NCBI GenBank assembly: GCA_963757395.1
Contig: CAVWRK010000018.1
Location: forward strand, 62,001-126,000
Origin: DATAOG01 sp963757395
GTDB taxonomy: Bacteria > Pseudomonadota > Alphaproteobacteria > Geminicoccales > Geminicoccaceae
Length of the DNA: 64,000 nt
Direction: 5' to 3'
Part shown: piece after piece, positions 48,343-57,630 of the stretch
Layout of the letters: every line of letters begins with the position of its first letter
How positions within the stretch are numbered: position 1 is the stretch's first letter
Program-made: the position numbers and the translations under genes
Notes under the pieces: model-generated
The model's database searches: none
The model's input: only the letters and a program-made list of their open reading frames with translations
What the model was told of the DNA's origin: nothing

Positions 48343-48981
48343 ATGGCGTACGTCGACTGGCTGATCAAGGGACCCAAGATCGGGTCCTGCAACTGCGACT
48401 ACGGCTGCCCCTGCGAGTTCAACGGCCGTCCGACCCGGGGCCCCTGCGAGGGGCTCGAGGCGCATCTGATCGAGGAGGGCCATTTCGGCGACCTCCGCCT
48501 CGATGGCCTGGTGGTCGCCGCCCGCTATCGCTGGCCGGGGCCGGTGCACGAGGGCGGCGGGGTGGTCCAGGGCATCTTCGACGAGCGCGCGAGCGCCGCG
48601 CAGCGCGACGCGCTGCTCACGATCCTGGGCGGCAAGGAGCAGGTGCCGACCACCGTCTACAACATCTATGGGTCGACCATCGCGCGCGAGCTCGAGCCGG
48701 TGTTCGCGCCGATCGCGTTCGCCTGCGATCTCGAGGCGCGCACCGGCGAGCTCGAGGTGCCGGGGGTGGTGGCGCTCGCCATCGAGCCGATCCGGAACCC
48801 GGTCACCGGCCGGCCGCACCGCGCTCTGATCCGCCTGCCGGAAGGCTTCGAGTTCCGCGAGGCGGAGATGGCGAGCGGCAGCTTCACCGGCGCGGGCGAC
48901 GAGCTCGGCTTCGCGAACCGCGACTGCTACGCCTGCCTGACCCACGTTGCCTATGGTCCTTACGGGATCGTCGAGGGCTGA
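48343..48981 (+). CDS. DUF1326 cysteine-rich protein (copy 2)
   Basis: A 212-residue DUF1326 protein. SCNCDYGCPCEFNGRP and TRGPC give the same five cysteines (16, 18, 22, 24, 35) as copy 1, and EPIRNPVTGRPHRALIRLPE is shared. The C-terminal end differs (FANRDCYACLTHVAYGPYGI): it has CYAC where copy 1 has a His/Met motif. GGAGG lies about 7 bases before the ATG. The DUF2182 gene starts 3 bases after its stop, so they are cotranscribed. Metal binding (copper or iron) is inference from the Cys pattern. Confidence 0.85.
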   Translation: MAYVDWLIKGPKIGSCNCDYGCPCEFNGRPTRGPCEGLEAHLIEEGHFGDLRLDGLVVAARYRWPGPVHEGGGVVQGIFDERASAAQRDALLTILGGKEQVPTTVYNIYGSTIARELEPVFAPIAFACDLEARTGELEVPGVVALAIEPIRNPVTGRPHRALIRLPEGFEFREAEMASGSFTGAGDELGFANRDCYACLTHVAYGPYGIVEG

Positions 48982-48984
48982 TCG

Positions 48985-49828
48985 ATGGCCCCGAACACGG
49001 CCGAGCGCATCGCCGACGGCGAACCGATCCTGCCCCTGATCCTGCGCCGTGACCGGCTGCCGGCGCTGGCCGGCGTGATCGGGGTGACGGTGCTTGCCTG
49101 GCTCTATCTGGTCTGGCTGGCCGCGGGCATGAGCGGCGACATGTCGGGCGGCGGCATGGGCGACATGTCGGGCGGCGCCATGGCCGGGATGGCGATGCCG
49201 GCGCTGCGCGTCTGGAGCGCGGGCTATTTCGTCCTGATGTTCCTGATGTGGGCGATCATGATGGTCGGCATGATGCTGCCGAGTGCTGCGCCGATGATCC
49301 TGCTCTACGATCGGGTGCGCGAGCGCCAGGAGGCCAAGGGCGCGAGCCTGGCCGCGACCGGCGTCTTTGCCGCGGGCTATCTCGCCGCCTGGGCGTTGTT
49401 CAGCCTTGGCGCGACCGCTGCTCAATGGGGCGCTCGAGCGGGCGGCGCTGCTGTCGCCGATGATGGTCAGCGCCAGCCCCTGGCTCGGCGGCGGCCTCCT
49501 GATCCTGGCCGGCGTCTACCAATGGACCCCGCTCAAGAACGTCTGCCTGGTCCACTGCCGGGCGCCGATCACCTTTCTTGCCCACCACTGGCGGCCCGGC
49601 CGCGCGGGCGCCTTCCGGATGGGCCTGCACCACGGCCTCTACTGCGTCGGCTGCTGCTGGGTGCTGATGGCGATGCTGTTCGTGTTCGGGGTCATGAACC
49701 TGCTCTGGATCGCCGCGCTGGCGATCTTCGTGCTGCTGGAGAAGATCCTGCCGCGGGGCGACCTGGTCGGCCGCGTGAGCGGCGGGCTGATGATCGCGGC
49801 CGGGCTCTTTTTGATGTTTGCCGGCTGA
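48985..49828 (+). CDS. DUF2182 metal-binding integral membrane protein, with one frameshift
   Basis: About 280 residues in two frames. After the first helix a methionine-rich external loop (GMSGDMSGGGMGDMSGGAMA then GMAMP, seven Met in residues 49-71) suggests Cu+ binding. More helices follow (YFVLMFLMWAIMMVGMMLPS). One extra G in GGGG 49427-49430 breaks the frame; the family then continues as WTPLKNVCLVHCRAPI and GLHHGLYCVGCCWVLMAMLF to the stop. DUF2182 genes are commonly found next to DUF1326. The frameshift may be a sequencing error. Confidence 0.75.
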
Positions 49829-49842
49829 AGCGGACCGCACCG

Positions 49843-50640
49843 ATGGCGACCATGACGACCGGGCTCGACGAACCCCGAATCAACGAGCAGCATCTGCCGC
49901 ACCGGCTCGACCACGGCATCGCCGAGCGGGCGGCGATCGGGTTGATCGTGCTCGCGACCGACCAGACGCTGGAGCATGAATGCCGCCGGCTCCTGGATCT
50001 GCCGGGGGTCGCCTTCTACGAGAGCCGGATTCTGAACGATGCCGCGATCACGCCGGCGACGCTGAAGGCGATGGAGGCGCGGCTCGCCGAGGCGGCGGGC
50101 CTGATCCTGCCCGGCCTGCCGCTCGACGTCGTGGGCTTCGGCTGCACCTCGGCCTCGATGGTGATCGGCGAGGAGCGGGTGTTCGAGCTGGTCCGGAGCG
50201 TCCGCCCCGAGATCGCCTGCACGACCCCGATCACCGCCGCTTTCGCCGCGTTCCGGGCGCAGGGCGTGCGGCGGCTCGCGCTGCTGACGCCTTATCGCGA
50301 CGACATCAACCGCTTCATGCGTGATTACATCGAGGCGCGCGGCTTCGCGGTGCCGGTGATGGGCTCGTTCAACGAAGAGGACGACCGGCGGGCGGCGCGC
50401 ATCGATGCCGCCTCGATCCGGGACGCGGCGCTCCGGCTCGGCGGCGCGCCCGAGGTCGAGGGCGTGTTCGTGTCCTGCACGAGCCTGCGCCTGGTCGATG
50501 CGGTCGCGGCGATCGAGGCCGACCTCGGAAAACCCGTGACCTCGAGCAACCATGCGCTCGCCTGGCATTGCCTGCGGCTCGCCGGCATCGGCGACCGCCG
50601 CCCCGGGCTCGGCCGGCTGTTCGATCTCGCCCTCGCCTGA
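49843..50640 (+). CDS. Maleate isomerase / arylmalonate decarboxylase-like racemase
   Basis: A 265-residue Asp/Glu-racemase-superfamily protein. The two catalytic cysteines are Cys101 (FGCTSASMVIG) and Cys212 (VSCTSLRLVDA), and the thiol pair spacing fits maleate cis-trans isomerase and arylmalonate decarboxylase families. CTTPITAAFAAFRAQGVRRL lies between. It may handle a dicarboxylate. It follows the DUF2182 gene by 15 bases, but a functional link is not clear. Confidence 0.82.
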   Translation: MATMTTGLDEPRINEQHLPHRLDHGIAERAAIGLIVLATDQTLEHECRRLLDLPGVAFYESRILNDAAITPATLKAMEARLAEAAGLILPGLPLDVVGFGCTSASMVIGEERVFELVRSVRPEIACTTPITAAFAAFRAQGVRRLALLTPYRDDINRFMRDYIEARGFAVPVMGSFNEEDDRRAARIDAASIRDAALRLGGAPEVEGVFVSCTSLRLVDAVAAIEADLGKPVTSSNHALAWHCLRLAGIGDRRPGLGRLFDLALA

Positions 50641-50674
50641 AGACCCACTTCGTCCGCCGCCATCGACGCGGTGC

Positions 50675-50887
50675 TCAGCAGGTGTATTTCGGGCTGTGCA
50701 GCACAATGCGAGCCGGAACCGTAGCCGGCTCCTCGGGCAACTGCACTTCGAGCCACATCGTGACCGGGTGGCCGGCCACGATCTCGCGGACGGTGGCCAT
50801 GACTTCACGCTCTGGGGTATCGCTGGCGCCGTAAGCGACCCACCGCTGCTGATCGGATTCGACGGCGATGGCAATCCGGACTTCCAT
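50675..50887 (-). CDS. Small hypothetical protein, 70 residues
   Basis: MEVRIAIAVESDQQRWVAYG starts a compact, mostly beta-type protein ending ARIVLHSPKYTC. A strong GAGGAG lies 7 bases before the ATG. No known domain. Residues AVESDQQRW-VAYGASDT are reminiscent of short HicB-like folds, but no HicA gene is visible, so I leave it unnamed. It is convergent with the maleate-isomerase-like gene. Confidence 0.6.
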   Translation of the reverse strand: MEVRIAIAVESDQQRWVAYGASDTPEREVMATVREIVAGHPVTMWLEVQLPEEPATVPARIVLHSPKYTC

Positions 50888-51249
50888 GTTGACTCCTCAT
50901 TTTCGCAGAGAGACCGATGACGATCCAAGAACTCGACGCCAAGATTGATCGTGCCAACGTCTCGAATTCTCCCGGTGCTCAGGTAAGCAGGCGGAAGACG
51001 GTGACAAGTCCTTGGCCGGTCTTACTTGCTTGCGGGCCAGGAGCCGGAGCAGCATCCTGCCACGCCGGAGTGAAGCGGCGGCCAGGCGATCACCGCCAGA
51101 GGTTTCCGCAGCGTCCGCGTCGGTCAGATCTTGGAGCTCGCCCATCGACGAGCGCGCAAAATGGCGACCCGGCGCCGCTGCGTCGTTAGCGGCGACCGCC
51201 AATCATTTGACATTTCCGGCCACGAACGCCTTTCGATGAACGGCGCCGC
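50888..51249. other. 362-base interval, no gene recognised
   Basis: Short open frames occur on both strands (for example a plus-strand frame from ATG 50917), but none has a known domain or convincing coding pattern. The start of the small protein's transcript and the AraC 3' end border it. Confidence 0.3.
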
Positions 51250-52344
51250 TCACTGCTGCGCCGCCGGTGATGCCAGGGACTTGGGGCTTTGCAACAGCTC
51301 CGCCCGCCACTCCGACGGCGTCCGTCCGGTCCATCGCCGGACCGCTCGCGTGAACGCGCTGAGGTCGCTGTAGCCGAGCAGGTAGGTGATGCGTCCGAGC
51401 GGAAAGGCACGCTCGGCAAGGTATTTGTTGGCGAGCTGCCGGCGCAGCTCCTCGACCAGGCCGGCCGGCGTAAGCCCGCCTTCGGCCAGGCGCCGCGCCA
51501 TGGTCCGGTCGCTCATGCCGAGGCTGCGGGCCAATCGTGCCACGCCGACCTGGCCGGTATGGAGGTTTTCGAGGATCCAGCGCTCGGCCCGGGCCACCAG
51601 GTCGTCCTTGCCCGCCCGTCGCTCCAGCACCTCGTCGGCATAGCGCCGCAGCAGGTCGAGCAGGCGGGCGTCGGCGTTGACGACCGGCACCGCGAGCGAC
51701 GCGGCGTCCAGGACCAGCGCGGAGTGCGGCTGGTCAACCGTCACCGGCAGGCCGAGATGGCGGGCCAGCATGGGGCAGGCGGTCTCGTGACGCAGCTCGA
51801 CCCGCAGAGGCCGCACACGATGACCGGTGATCGCATCGCACACTCGAACCATCAGCGTGGCGCCGAACTCGGGCAGCTGCCGGCTGCCCATCCCGGCGGG
51901 ATCCACCGCGGAGAAGATCAGCCGCACCTCGCCGGCTTCGCGGCGCAGCCCGCACACATACCCCTCGGTCAGGATCGGAAGGTAGCGGCAGAGGTTGCGC
52001 AGCGCCCCGCCCAGGTCATGCGAATTCAGGATGACGTAGGCCACCAGGCCGGCCTCGGTCAGCCCGACCGCCGAGCCCAGGCGGAACCCGAGGCACGGCT
52101 CGTGCAGGGCCTGCGCCGCGTTCTCGAACAGCGCGACATGGGCATCGAACGGAATCAGCGCGTCGGGCGCGGTCAATTGCTCACGACTGAGGCCCACGTC
52201 ACTCAGGAGCTCTGAGGCGGGTTGTCCGGCACGGTCGAGCTCCGCGACCACCCGCCGTGCCCAGACGGCGTCGACGAGGGGCACAGGGCCCCTTCGCGTG
52301 CCACGACGCTGGCGCATCCGCCCACCCGGCTCCGGTCTTGCCAC
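51250..52344 (-). CDS. AraC-family regulator with N-terminal arabinose-binding-like domain
   Basis: A 364-residue regulator. Residues 25-215 form the sensory domain found in OruR/ArgR-type AraC proteins (LIPFDAHVALFENAAQALHE, CLGFRLGSAVGLTEAGLVAY). The C-terminal double HTH has VGVARLARSLGMSDRTMARR and ANKYLAERAFPLGRITYLLG-YSDLSAFTRAVRRWTGRTPS, fully typical. It may respond to a small molecule such as an amino acid; the target is unknown. It lies downstream of the CHASE kinase on the same strand. Confidence 0.88.
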   Translation of the reverse strand: MARPEPGGRMRQRRGTRRGPVPLVDAVWARRVVAELDRAGQPASELLSDVGLSREQLTAPDALIPFDAHVALFENAAQALHEPCLGFRLGSAVGLTEAGLVAYVILNSHDLGGALRNLCRYLPILTEGYVCGLRREAGEVRLIFSAVDPAGMGSRQLPEFGATLMVRVCDAITGHRVRPLRVELRHETACPMLARHLGLPVTVDQPHSALVLDAASLAVPVVNADARLLDLLRRYADEVLERRAGKDDLVARAERWILENLHTGQVGVARLARSLGMSDRTMARRLAEGGLTPAGLVEELRRQLANKYLAERAFPLGRITYLLGYSDLSAFTRAVRRWTGRTPSEWRAELLQSPKSLASPAAQQ

Positions 52345-52414
52345 GATGGGACAGGCAAAGCCGATGTGATCGGACGTGTCAAAAACAATCAGGGCCGGCT
52401 GCAGTGGGCCTCGG

Positions 52415-54280
52415 TCACCGGAACGGCGCCGCGGATCGCCGCCATCGTTTGGGCCAGTCGAAGCGGAAGGTCGCGCCGCGGCCGATGCCGTCGGATTCGA
52501 GGGTGACCCTGCCGCCCTGCTGCTCGAGCAGCTTCTTGACGATCGCCAGACCCATGCCGCTGCCCTCGACCTGGTCGCGGGGCCGGAGCGTCTGGAAGGC
52601 CTGGAAGACGCGCTCGTGGTCCTGCGGCGGGATCCCCGGGCCGTCGTCGGTGACGCTGAACCGGTAGCAGCGGCCGATGTCGCGCACCCCGACCGTCAGC
52701 TGGCCGGACGGCCGATCGTGATGCTTGATCGCATTGGCCAGGAGGTTGGAGAAGACCTGCTCGAGCGCAGTCCGGGCGGTCTCGAGGCGCGGCATGTCGC
52801 TGCTGACCGCAAGGCTGAAGCCGCGCTCGACGTTGACCATGTCGAACAGGTCGCAGACCAGCCGGCCGCTGTCGACGGTCTCGGTCTCGATCTCGACCCG
52901 GCCGACGCGGGAATACTGCAGCAGGTCGGCCAGCAGGGCCTCGAGCCGGTATACCCGGGCGCGCAGCAGGTTCATGTTGTCGCGCGCCTCGCCCGCGAGC
53001 CGCTGGCCGAGATGATCCTCGATCCAGCCGGCCAGCCTGTCGATCGCCTGCAGCGGCGCCTCGAGGTCGTGCGAGGCGACGTCGACGAACCGCTCGAGCT
53101 CGGCATTCGACTTCGCCAGCTCGCGGGCGCGGTGGTCGCGCTCCCGCGCGAGCGCCTTGGCCCGGACGCGGCCATGGCCGATCGCCAGCACGACGCTGGC
53201 GAGCAGAATGCTGATCAGGGACCCGGTGATCAGGACGATGGCCGGGCGCTGGTCGGCGACCATCGCCTCGAACACCGGCAGGCTGGTGAGGCGAGCGGTC
53301 CAGACGTGGCCGTCGATGTCGAGGGGCAGCGCGGTCTCGAAGCGCGCCGGGGGCGGCGGGGAAACGCGCGCATCGGCGGCGGCGCTGTCGTACATCAGGC
53401 TGCCAGGGCCGAGCTCGCTGCCGTCGTAAATCTCGAGCCGGACGTCGCTGAGATCGCCGACGATGCCCGCCATCAGGTCGCTCATGCGAACCGGGCTGTA
53501 GACGAAGCCTGCCAGGGCGGCGCGCCGCCCGGCCACGGTCACGGGCGCGCCCTGGCCGTCCTCGTGGGGGCGGCCGTAGTAGGGGAGGTACATGAGGAAG
53601 CCGGTCTGGACGTCGCGGTCGATCTCCTGCGCCAGGGTGACCCGGCCGGAGATTGCCGCGCTGCCGCTGTCGCGCGCCTGCTGCATCGCCGCCCGGCGCA
53701 CCGGTTCGGACCACATGTCGTAGCCGAATGCCTGCCGATTGCGCTGGTCGAACGGCTCGAGGTAGGTGATCGAGGTGTATTCGTCGCGGGCGCCGGTCGG
53801 GTGAATGGCGAACTCGGGGAAGCCCTCGGCCCGGATGCGGTCGCTATAGGCGTCCTTGTCCTCGGGCCGGACCCAGAGGCTGTAGCCGATCCCCTGGATG
53901 CCCGGGAAGTTCTGCTCGATGCGCAAGGCATCGACGTAGCTCCGCCAGGCCGCCCGGCTCACCTCGCCGCTGGCGGCGAACAGGCCGAGGCCGCCGCGCA
54001 GCACCTCCTCGCAGGCCGCCATCCGGCCGTGAATCGCCCGCATGATCTCGGTGTTGCGGAACTCGAAGCGCGCTCGGGCGGTCTCCGCGCTGGCGCTTCG
54101 CTCGAGCTGCGAGGTCAGGACCGTCACCGCCAGCGAGCCCGCCAGGACCCAGGTGACGAGCCAGGGCACCGGCGGGCGCAGCGCGGCGAGGCGACGCCGA
54201 CCGGCGAGCGTCGACCCGGCCCGGCCCGGCGCCGCCCGGCCGACCTCGCCGTGCTCCAGGATCTCTGCCGAGACGCTCAT
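52415..54280 (-). CDS. CHASE-domain sensor histidine kinase
   Basis: A 621-residue membrane kinase. TM1 (VPWLVTWVLAGSLAVTVL) is followed by an extracytoplasmic CHASE domain (about 75-310, PGIQGIGYSLWV, TSITYLEPFDQRNRQAFGYD) and TM2 (PAIVLITGSLISILLASVVL). The HisKA domain carries His404 in VASHDLEAPLQAID. The HATPase_c domain has N box FSNLLANAIKHH, G1 DDGPGIP and G2 GSGMGLAIVKKLLEQQGG. The H-box (SHDLEAPL) is of the phytochrome-like class. No response regulator is adjacent, so the partner is elsewhere. Confidence 0.92.
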   Translation of the reverse strand: MSVSAEILEHGEVGRAAPGRAGSTLAGRRRLAALRPPVPWLVTWVLAGSLAVTVLTSQLERSASAETARARFEFRNTEIMRAIHGRMAACEEVLRGGLGLFAASGEVSRAAWRSYVDALRIEQNFPGIQGIGYSLWVRPEDKDAYSDRIRAEGFPEFAIHPTGARDEYTSITYLEPFDQRNRQAFGYDMWSEPVRRAAMQQARDSGSAAISGRVTLAQEIDRDVQTGFLMYLPYYGRPHEDGQGAPVTVAGRRAALAGFVYSPVRMSDLMAGIVGDLSDVRLEIYDGSELGPGSLMYDSAAADARVSPPPPARFETALPLDIDGHVWTARLTSLPVFEAMVADQRPAIVLITGSLISILLASVVLAIGHGRVRAKALARERDHRARELAKSNAELERFVDVASHDLEAPLQAIDRLAGWIEDHLGQRLAGEARDNMNLLRARVYRLEALLADLLQYSRVGRVEIETETVDSGRLVCDLFDMVNVERGFSLAVSSDMPRLETARTALEQVFSNLLANAIKHHDRPSGQLTVGVRDIGRCYRFSVTDDGPGIPPQDHERVFQAFQTLRPRDQVEGSGMGLAIVKKLLEQQGGRVTLESDGIGRGATFRFDWPKRWRRSAAPFR

Positions 54281-54634
54281 GCGCTCAGGCCTCTTGCTCG
54301 CGTTGCCCCACCGCCGCGCGCCCGGATCCGCGCCACCGACCCCCGCCGACCAGGCGCGAACGTCGGGACTTTCCTGGTACTAGCCGTCAATCACTAGCGT
54401 TCGTTTAACGGCCTCGGATCGGGTCTGGCAGCTGGCGCGGCGCGCCCGCCCGGGAGGAGGCTGGGACCAAGTCGTTGGCCTCCGATTGACCACCGGCGGG
54501 ATCGTGCGGGCGCCGCCGCGGCGAGGGCCGAGGCTGGAGCACCGGCGATTCATCAAACCTCAATCGAGCCGCGCTACCAGGGGAGCGGCAAGCGATGGGG
54601 CGGCGGCGTGGCGTTGCCCGATGAGGAGACCTCG
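54281..54634. other. 354-base divergent intergenic region
   Basis: Separates the kinase from the TerB-like gene. It must hold promoters for both, but no clear -35/-10 pair or operator could be singled out, and no open frame looked real. Confidence 0.3.
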
Positions 54635-55039
54635 ATGCTCAGTGTGCAAGAAGCCCTGGTGTACACGATGGTGGCGGCCGCCGAAGCGGATCACGAGATC
54701 GACGAGGCGGAGATCGGGATCATCGGCGATCTGATCAACCATCTGCCGATCTTTCGGGGCGTCGGCCGGGCGGCGGCGACCGCTATGGCCAGCGCCTGCT
54801 CCGACCTTTTGGTGCAGGCCGGCGGCCGCGACCGGGTGTTCGGCATGATCCGCGAGGCGCTGCCACCGCAGCTGCGCGATACCGCCTATGCGATCGCCTG
54901 CGACGTGATCGCGGCCGACAACCGCCTGCGTCGCAACGAGCTGCAGATCCTCGAGCAGATCCGCGCCCAGCTGGAGGTCGAGCCGACCATGGCGCAGGCG
55001 ATCGAGCAGGTCGCCAAGGTCCGCTTTCAGGCCGCCTGA
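54635..55039 (+). CDS. TerB-like protein
   Basis: A 134-residue all-helical protein of the TerB superfamily: ALVYTMVAAAEADHEIDEAE and DTAYAIACDVIAADNRLRRN carry the two conserved acidic helices that resemble metal-binding sites in TerB (tellurite resistance). Such proteins are common stand-alone genes of unknown role. ATG 54635 has GAGGAGAC 5 bases upstream; a GTG at 54608 is a possible longer start. Confidence 0.8.
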   Translation: MLSVQEALVYTMVAAAEADHEIDEAEIGIIGDLINHLPIFRGVGRAAATAMASACSDLLVQAGGRDRVFGMIREALPPQLRDTAYAIACDVIAADNRLRRNELQILEQIRAQLEVEPTMAQAIEQVAKVRFQAA

Positions 55040-55076
55040 CGGGCCCGACCGGGACCGCGCGCCGGTCGGAGGCTCC

Positions 55077-56054
55077 TCAGGGCCGGCCCGAATCGAGGCC
55101 GGTGGGCTCGGCAGTCGGTGCCAAAAGCTCGCCGCAATGCGGGCAACGCGCCGCCGCCCGCCGATGCGCGATCAGGCGTACGATCTCGGCGGCCTGATGG
55201 TCGCTCAGGCCGAGCCGGCCGCGGATCTCCTTCAGCTCGTCGCCCTCGTCCGGGGTGATCATGCCCCTGGCAAGGGTCCGATTGACCGCCGCCTCGAACT
55301 CGCGCCGACGCTCGTGGAGCTGCTCGGAGAAGCCCGACGCGAGCAGGCCCGCGGGCAGGGCGACCATGCCGAGACCGATGACCGCGATCACGCCGCCGAC
55401 CACCCTACCGAACGGCGTCACCGGCACCATGTCGCCGTAGCCGACCGTGGTCATGGTCACGATCGCCCACCACATGGCGTCCGGAATGCTGGCAAAGACC
55501 TGCGGCTGGGCCTGGCGCTCGGCGAGATAGCCAAAGCTCGCCGCAATGATCAGCAGCATCGCGAGCACGAACATCGCGGCGGCGATCGGCCCAGCCTCGT
55601 TGCGCAGGACCTTGGCCAACAGGTTCATCGACGCCTGATAGCGGGTCAGCTTGAAGATCAGGAACAGCCGGAGGACGCGCATGAAGCGCAGGTCCATCGG
55701 GATCAGGAAGCTGAAGTAGAAGGGCAGGATCGCGACCAGGTCGACCAGGGCCAGCGGGGTCAGCATGTAGCGGAGCCGGCCGGCGAGCGGCCGACGGTAG
55801 CGGCCATTGTCGTTCTCGACCGCCGACCACACCCGCAAGACGTACTCGATCGTGAACAGCGCGACCGAGATCAGCTCGAAGGCGTCGAACCAGTCGTGCC
55901 AGAAGGTGTCGATCCCGGCCTCGGACTTGAGGACGATCGCGGCGACGGTGGCCGTGATCAGCACGACCAGGGTGGCGGTCAGCAGCACAGCCGCGCGATC
56001 GTCGGCCTCGGTATGGTTGAGGATCTGGTAAGCTCGGCGGCGCAGTCCCGTCAT
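55077..56054 (-). CDS. Voltage-gated potassium channel-like ion transporter
   Basis: A 325-residue six-helix channel. S4 (DLRFMRVLRLFLIFKLTRYQ) has regularly spaced Arg/Lys, and the pore helix and selectivity filter are WWAIVTMTTVGYGDMVPVTP. A cytoplasmic tail follows S6 and ends in a small zinc-ribbon-like CPHCGELL, which usually needs a second pair of ligands that is not obvious. Start ATG 56054 precedes the first helix; an upstream in-frame ATG at 56189 adds 45 unlikely residues. Confidence 0.88.
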   Translation of the reverse strand: MTGLRRRAYQILNHTEADDRAAVLLTATLVVLITATVAAIVLKSEAGIDTFWHDWFDAFELISVALFTIEYVLRVWSAVENDNGRYRRPLAGRLRYMLTPLALVDLVAILPFYFSFLIPMDLRFMRVLRLFLIFKLTRYQASMNLLAKVLRNEAGPIAAAMFVLAMLLIIAASFGYLAERQAQPQVFASIPDAMWWAIVTMTTVGYGDMVPVTPFGRVVGGVIAVIGLGMVALPAGLLASGFSEQLHERRREFEAAVNRTLARGMITPDEGDELKEIRGRLGLSDHQAAEIVRLIAHRRAAARCPHCGELLAPTAEPTGLDSGRP

Positions 56055-56219
56055 GTCCAATCCCTTGCTCCCCGACGGTGGTAGCCAGACCCGCCAGGCT
56101 TCGATCCCTCGAACGCGCCGGGAGCGGCCGGCGGGCCGGCGTCCGCCGTTGATCCGGTGCCATGGCGGCGCGAGCGCAGCGCGCGGCAAGGCGCGGCGCG
56201 GCGATCAGGGAGGCACGCC

Positions 56220-56285
56220 ATGACGAGGTCGGTCAAGACGCGGCAGCGCCGCGCCCGGTCGCCGCGGGCGTGGTCGAGGGCGTGA
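56220..56285 (+). CDS. Possible 21-residue basic peptide
   Basis: An AGGGAGG site 7 bases before ATG 56220 begins a short frame with ten Arg/Lys out of 21 residues (starts MTRSVKTRQRRARS), ending TGA 56285. It lies in the 356-base region between the channel and the OYE gene, in which nothing else was recognised. GC-rich DNA yields such frames by chance, so support is weak. Confidence 0.25.
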   Translation: MTRSVKTRQRRARSPRAWSRA

Positions 56286-56410
56286 GGGGCGGTGATCGGG
56301 GCGGTCCGGTCCGGGCGCGCCGGCAGCCAATCTGCGCGAGCCCGGAGACCGTCGCCTGGCGGCGACCTCCACCCCGAGCGGGCGGGGCGGAGGCCGGGCG
56401 CCGGGTTGGA

Positions 56411-57506
56411 TCAGGCGGCGGCGAGGTTGTCGTCGAGTGCTGGATAGTCGGTGTAGCCGCGCTCGGTGCCGCCGTAGAAGGTGGCCGGATCGGGGGTATT
56501 GAGGGGCGCGTTGTGGGCGAGGCGCAGCGGCAGGTCGGGGTTGGCGAGGAACGATGCGCCAAAGCTTACGAGATCGGCCTCGCCGCGGGCGAGTGCCGCC
56601 TCGGCGAGCGGCCGCGTGTAGCCGCCGTTGACCATCAGCGGGCCCTCGAACGCCGCTTTGAGATCGGGGGCCAGCGGCCGCGCGCCTTCCGGCAAGGCAC
56701 CGGCCGGCTCGACCACGTGCAGATAGGCGAGCCCAAGGGGAGGAGTGCCAGCGCTGCATGGCCAAAGGTCGCGCGCGGATCGCTGTCGCTCATGCTGTTG
56801 AAGTCGCCCTGCGGCGAGATCCGGACGCCGACGCGGCCCGGCGCCCCAGACGCCGGCCACCGCCTCGGTCACCTCGAGCAGGAAGCGGGCGCGGTTTTCC
56901 AGGCTGCCGCCGTAGCGGTCGGTCCGGTGGTTGGTGCCGTCGCGCAGGAACTGGTCGACCAGATAGCCGTTGGCGGCGTGGATCTCGACGCCATCGAAGC
57001 CGGCGGCCGAGCGCATGGCGGGCGCCGGCCTCGAACTGAGCGACCACGCCCGGGATCTCGGCGGTCTCGAGCGCGCGCGGGGTGACGAAGGGCTGCGGCC
57101 CGCTGGCCGTGAAGGCGTCGCCCTTGGCGGCGATCGCGGACGGCGCGACCGGCAGCGCGCCGTCCGGCTGCAGCGAGGGATGCGAGATCCGGCCGACGTG
57201 CCAGAGCTGCAGGAAGATCCGGCCGCCCTCGGCGTGCACGGCATCGGTGACGCGGCGCCAGCCCGCGACCTGGTCCAGGCTGTGGATGCCGGGCGTGCCC
57301 GGGTAGCCGACGCCCTGGGGCGAGACCTGGGTCGCCTCGGTGACGATCAGCCCGGCGGACGCGCGTTGCTGGTAGTATTCGGCGGCGAGTGCGCCCGGGA
57401 CGTTGCCCGGGCCGGCGCGGTTGCGGGTCATCGGCGCCATCACGATGCGGTTGGGCAGGGCGAGCGCGCCGAGCTGGAGCGGGGAGAAGAGGTCGGGTCT
57501 GGCCAT
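56411..57506 (-). pseudogene. Old Yellow Enzyme-family flavin oxidoreductase, frameshifted
   Basis: MARPDLFSPLQLGALALPNR and IVMAPMTRNRAGPGNVPG start a complete OYE (NADH:flavin, alkene reductase-like) sequence. After about 57015 the reading moves to a second frame with FDGVEIHAANGYLVDQFLRD and GTNHRTDRYGGSLENRARFL. An extra G near 56838 shifts it again (SPQGDFNSMSDSDPRATFGH), and near 56740 it returns for GLAYLHVVEPAG, GPLMVNGGYTRPLAEAALAR to the stop. About 365 residues if joined. At least three slips make it a likely pseudogene or a low-quality stretch. A TetR gene is divergent with two palindromes in between. Confidence 0.75.
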
Positions 57507-57527
57507 CGCGGCTCTCCGGCTTGAAGA

Positions 57528-57547
57528 ATGTATGTGCATACATACAT
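57528..57547. promoter_or_regulatory. TetR operator candidate O1 (OYE side)
   Basis: ATGTATG and CATACAT are perfect 7-bp arms around TGCATA, 22 bases upstream of the OYE ATG. Same GTATG-N6-CATAC core as the second site; the centres are 41 bp apart, about four helical turns. The TetR-family gene read outward from the same gap is the natural binder. Confidence 0.7.
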
Positions 57548-57570
57548 GGAGCAGGCGATGATCGTGTCAA

Positions 57571-57586
57571 GTATGTAATCGCATAC
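57571..57586. promoter_or_regulatory. TetR operator candidate O2 (tetR side)
   Basis: GTATG-TAATCG-CATAC shares the core and spacer length of O1 and lies 45 bases before the TetR gene start. Two sites on one DNA face would let one dimer pair repress both divergent genes. Confidence 0.65.
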
Positions 57587-57630
57587 ATTCTCCCGATGCT
57601 AGAATCAGCGTGGCAAGGATGTGACGACCG

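Noticed and set aside
50897..51202. 101-codon minus-strand frame between the small protein and AraC
   Set aside because: No domain, no ribosome-binding site and Arg/Ser-rich composition typical of non-coding GC-rich frames.
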